Translations under genes and position numbers: made by a program
The notes under the pieces: model-generated
What the model saw: only the letters and a program-made list of their open reading frames with translations
What the model was told of the DNA's origin: nothing
The model's database searches: none
Shown: positions 6,333 to 7,336 of the stretch, piece by piece
How positions within the stretch are numbered: the first letter of the stretch is position 1
Layout: the number at the start of each line of letters is the position of its first letter
Origin: Micavibrio aeruginosavorus
GTDB taxonomy: Bacteria; Pseudomonadota; Alphaproteobacteria; Micavibrionales; Micavibrionaceae
DNA: 7,336 nt
Reading direction: 5' to 3'
NCBI GenBank assembly: GCA_003241285.1
Contig: QFOT01000117.1
Span: 1 to 7,336, forward strand

Positions 6333-6488
6333 TTAGCCGTAAATTTGAATAGAGGATTGAATATTTACTGATGTATCGGCCAAAACTCCTGACTTCTCTA
6401 ATTTAGATGATGAAAAATTGGTCTTAGACCAATTATTTCCTGATACTTGAACGATTTCTCCTGATGGCGTTTTTATCAGTCTACTCAT
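6333..6488 (-). CDS. Putative RiPP precursor peptide, 51 residues, Cys-free
   Basis: This small gene heads the operon, six bases before ycaO. The ATG at 6488 has an ideal AAGGAG six bases upstream; a longer reading from a TTG at 6536 has no comparable site. The peptide begins MSRLIKTPSGEIVQV and ends SVNIQSSIQIYG. Residues 1-33 are mixed and charged, with one Trp (20) and a Ser/Asn/Lys-rich centre, and could act as leader. From about residue 34 the chain is nearly uncharged (one Asp) and rich in Ser, Ile, Val and Gln, with a terminal Gly, as expected of a core. There is no Cys, so thiazoline chemistry is excluded, while backbone thioamidation needs none. No Gly-Gly protease site is evident. 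I do not recognise the family. Assignment as the YcaO/TfuA substrate is inferred from position, size and expression signals. A small non-substrate protein is the alternative. Confidence 0.75.
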   Translation of the reverse strand: MSRLIKTPSGEIVQVSGNNWSKTNFSSSKLEKSGVLADTSVNIQSSIQIYG

Positions 6489-6494
6489 GAAAAA

Positions 6495-6500
6495 CTCCTT
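6495..6500 (-). promoter_or_regulatory. Strong ribosome binding site of the precursor gene
   Basis: AAGGAG on the minus strand stands six bases before the ATG at 6488. It fixes the start of the 51-residue peptide and is the best ribosome binding site in the operon, consistent with a substrate peptide made in excess over its enzymes. Confidence 0.85.
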
Positions 6501-6516
6501 AAATAATAGGTTTGCG

Positions 6517-6533
6517 TTCACGTTATATGTAAA
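6517..6533. promoter_or_regulatory. Degenerate second operator, TTCACGT-N3-ATGTAAA
   Basis: It has the same 7+3+7 layout as the perfect palindrome at 6545-6563, with two mismatches in the right arm; the centres are 29 bp apart (6525 and 6554). It overlaps the candidate -10 (TATAAC, minus strand) of the operon, a position that would suit repression. Confidence 0.5.
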
Positions 6534-6550
6534 CAATAGATATTATTCAC
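6522..6550 (-). promoter_or_regulatory. Candidate promoter of the RiPP operon (weak -35)
   Basis: On the minus strand the -10 candidate is TATAAC (6527-6522), 17 bases from GTGAAT (6550-6545), which is a poor -35. The predicted transcription start is near 6515, leaving a leader of about 27 bases. The poor -35 and the palindrome centred about 39 bases upstream of that start would fit an activator-dependent promoter. The assignment is tentative. Confidence 0.35.
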
Positions 6551-6563
6551 GTAAAACGTGAAT
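6545..6563. promoter_or_regulatory. Perfect palindromic operator ATTCACGT-AAA-ACGTGAAT
   Basis: Two exactly complementary 8-base arms flank a 3-base spacer, between divergent transcription units. Such symmetry points to a dimeric regulator. The only DNA-binding protein coded nearby is the Crp/Fnr-like one. The site lacks the TGTGA/TCACA arrangement of CRP and the TTGAT/ATCAA arrangement of FNR, in keeping with that protein's unusual recognition helix. As it is not followed by a T-run and lies before both starts, a terminator is unlikely. Confidence 0.65.
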
Positions 6564-6581
6564 TTTGTATTAACTCATAAA

Positions 6582-6610
6582 TTGGCTTGTTTGGAATAAA
6601 GGGATTTAAT
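6582..6610 (+). promoter_or_regulatory. Candidate promoter of the divergent small ORF
   Basis: TTGGCT (6582-6587) and TTTAAT (6605-6610) are spaced by exactly 17 bases; they match the sigma-70 consensus at 4/6 and 5/6 positions. A start near 6617 would leave a short leader carrying the ribosome binding site at ~6622. The perfect palindrome is centred about 62-63 bases upstream of that start. Confidence 0.5.
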
Positions 6611-6631
6611 TTCTAAACAACAGGAGAAAAC

Positions 6632-6817
6632 ATGAAAACTTCAACTCTATATAATCAAATCACTGTCCACATTCTAGATTCTTTGGATTCGGCATACGAC
6701 AAAGCCATCATAGCTGGATTTAATGAAAACGTTTTGCAGTTATTTTGCTTGTTAGCGCACGCAATTAAAATGGACATTTCTCAAAGCAGCTACAAATATC
6801 GTGACAATTCAGAATAG
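6632..6817 (+). CDS. Small protein of unknown function, divergent from the RiPP operon
   Basis: The 61-codon ORF starts at ATG 6632 with CAGGAG six bases upstream and a plausible promoter (6582-6610), so expression signals are better than for a chance ORF. The product begins MKTSTLYNQITVHILDSLD and contains a central hydrophobic stretch (ENVLQLFCLLAHAIKMDI) that looks more like an amphipathic helix than a full membrane span. There is no signal peptide and no motif I recognise. It shares the control region with the operon, so an accessory, immunity or regulatory role is possible, but nothing in the sequence shows it. Its last 28 bases overlap the end of the convergent gene on the right. Confidence 0.6.
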   Translation: MKTSTLYNQITVHILDSLDSAYDKAIIAGFNENVLQLFCLLAHAIKMDISQSSYKYRDNSE

Positions 6818-7336
6818 ACCCACATTTCGGAGTTATTTAAAGCAAGCTTTCTTGCATACTTAGCTAGTCGCTTAGAGCTAACGGAAGGTGATATGTGTTT
6901 TCTAGCTTTAATTAAATAAAGATAGTAATGCGGCAAGCGGCCCAATCTCTTTTCATCTTCTGCGGCATGAATTGAGTTTATTATTTTCTGAATTGATTGC
7001 TTATTACCATTTATAACTTCTATATATCCTAGCATAGAAAAAAGAAAAAAATTTAAAGTCGTTAAACCGCTTGTTTTTGCTATTTTAAGTGCATTATTGA
7101 TATGCTCATGAGCTTTATCTATCAGTCCTATCCTAATCGCTCCATCTGCTATAAAAGTTAAGCTAAATACCGTAGTTAGCGCATTTTCGCTGTTAATATT
7201 ATTCTCTGCCGTTCCGGCATAAAGGAGAAACTTTTTTTTATTTCCCAGATATGCAAAGTTTCTTGCGATAACTGATGGCACTAAGGCATTAAACAAATAA
7301 TCAAGCCCAAATATTTGATCTGTCGATTTTAAACTT
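6790..7336 (-). CDS. TPR-like helical protein, C-terminal part (5' truncated by window edge)
   Basis: The frame is open from the right edge; about 181 residues of the C-terminus are visible, ending in SELSRYL and TAG at 6792-6790. A TTG at 7296 is internal, not a start. The sequence is all helical in character, with repeated A/G/L/Y spacing like that of tetratricopeptide repeats, clearest around FIADGAIRIGLIDKAHEHIN followed by NALKIAKTSG, and in the next helix pair FLFSMLGYIEVINGNKQSI. Such arrays form the C-terminal half of MalT-like and LuxR-type regulators, of class III adenylate cyclases and of many adaptor proteins; which one applies cannot be told here. It lies on the operon's strand but is separated from it by the control region and the divergent ORF, so it is probably a separate unit. 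Confidence 0.7.
   Translation of the reverse strand, partial: SLKSTDQIFGLDYLFNALVPSVIARNFAYLGNKKKFLLYAGTAENNINSENALTTVFSLTFIADGAIRIGLIDKAHEHINNALKIAKTSGLTTLNFFLFSMLGYIEVINGNKQSIQKIINSIHAAEDEKRLGRLPHYYLYLIKARKHISPSVSSKRLAKYARKLALNNSEMWVYSELSRYL

Noticed and set aside
6489..6536. N-terminal extension of the precursor peptide from a TTG at 6536
   Set aside because: It lacks a ribosome binding site and would cross the candidate promoter; the ATG at 6488 has an ideal AAGGAG six bases upstream.

Overview
The window reads as accessory DNA from an alphaproteobacterium of modest GC content. This assignment is an inference. It rests on an initiator-tRNA-Met 3' fragment of the type I recall from that class, on the TfuA/YcaO pairing (TfuA was named in Rhizobium), and on a large RTX/type I secretion protein. 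Nothing in the window names the genus.

Left part (1-3290, + strand): the C-terminal 1095 codons of a very large, calcium-binding, RTX-type secreted protein whose start lies outside the window. It contains a haemolysin-related segment, two copies of a 146-residue module, then about seven ~71-80-residue RTX modules arranged in an exact 666-bp higher-order repeat. It ends in a type I secretion C-terminal signal domain.

Junction (3291-3516): no gene. It holds a 40-bp fragment of an initiator tRNA-Met gene (anticodon loop to acceptor arm, no 5' half) and short repeats just upstream. This is the usual scar of a tyrosine-recombinase integration event. GC content drops sharply to its right.

Centre (3517-6488, - strand): a tight five-gene operon read right to left: a 51-residue putative precursor peptide, a YcaO-family enzyme, a TfuA-family protein, a Crp/Fnr-family regulator, and a MoaD/ThiS-like sulfur carrier ending in Gly-Gly. 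YcaO plus TfuA is the known pair for peptide-backbone thioamidation. TfuA proteins have been shown to release sulfide from a thiocarboxylated ThiS-type carrier. The operon therefore looks like a self-contained thioamide RiPP pathway with its own substrate, sulfur donor and regulator, but with no transporter, protease or immunity gene in view.

Control region (6489-6631): a perfect 8+3+8 palindrome and a degenerate second copy 29 bp away lie between the operon and a divergent 61-codon ORF (6632-6817, + strand) that has a strong ribosome binding site and a fair promoter. The Crp-like protein is the obvious candidate to bind there.

Right edge (6790-7336, - strand): the C-terminal part of a helical, TPR-like protein that runs off the window.
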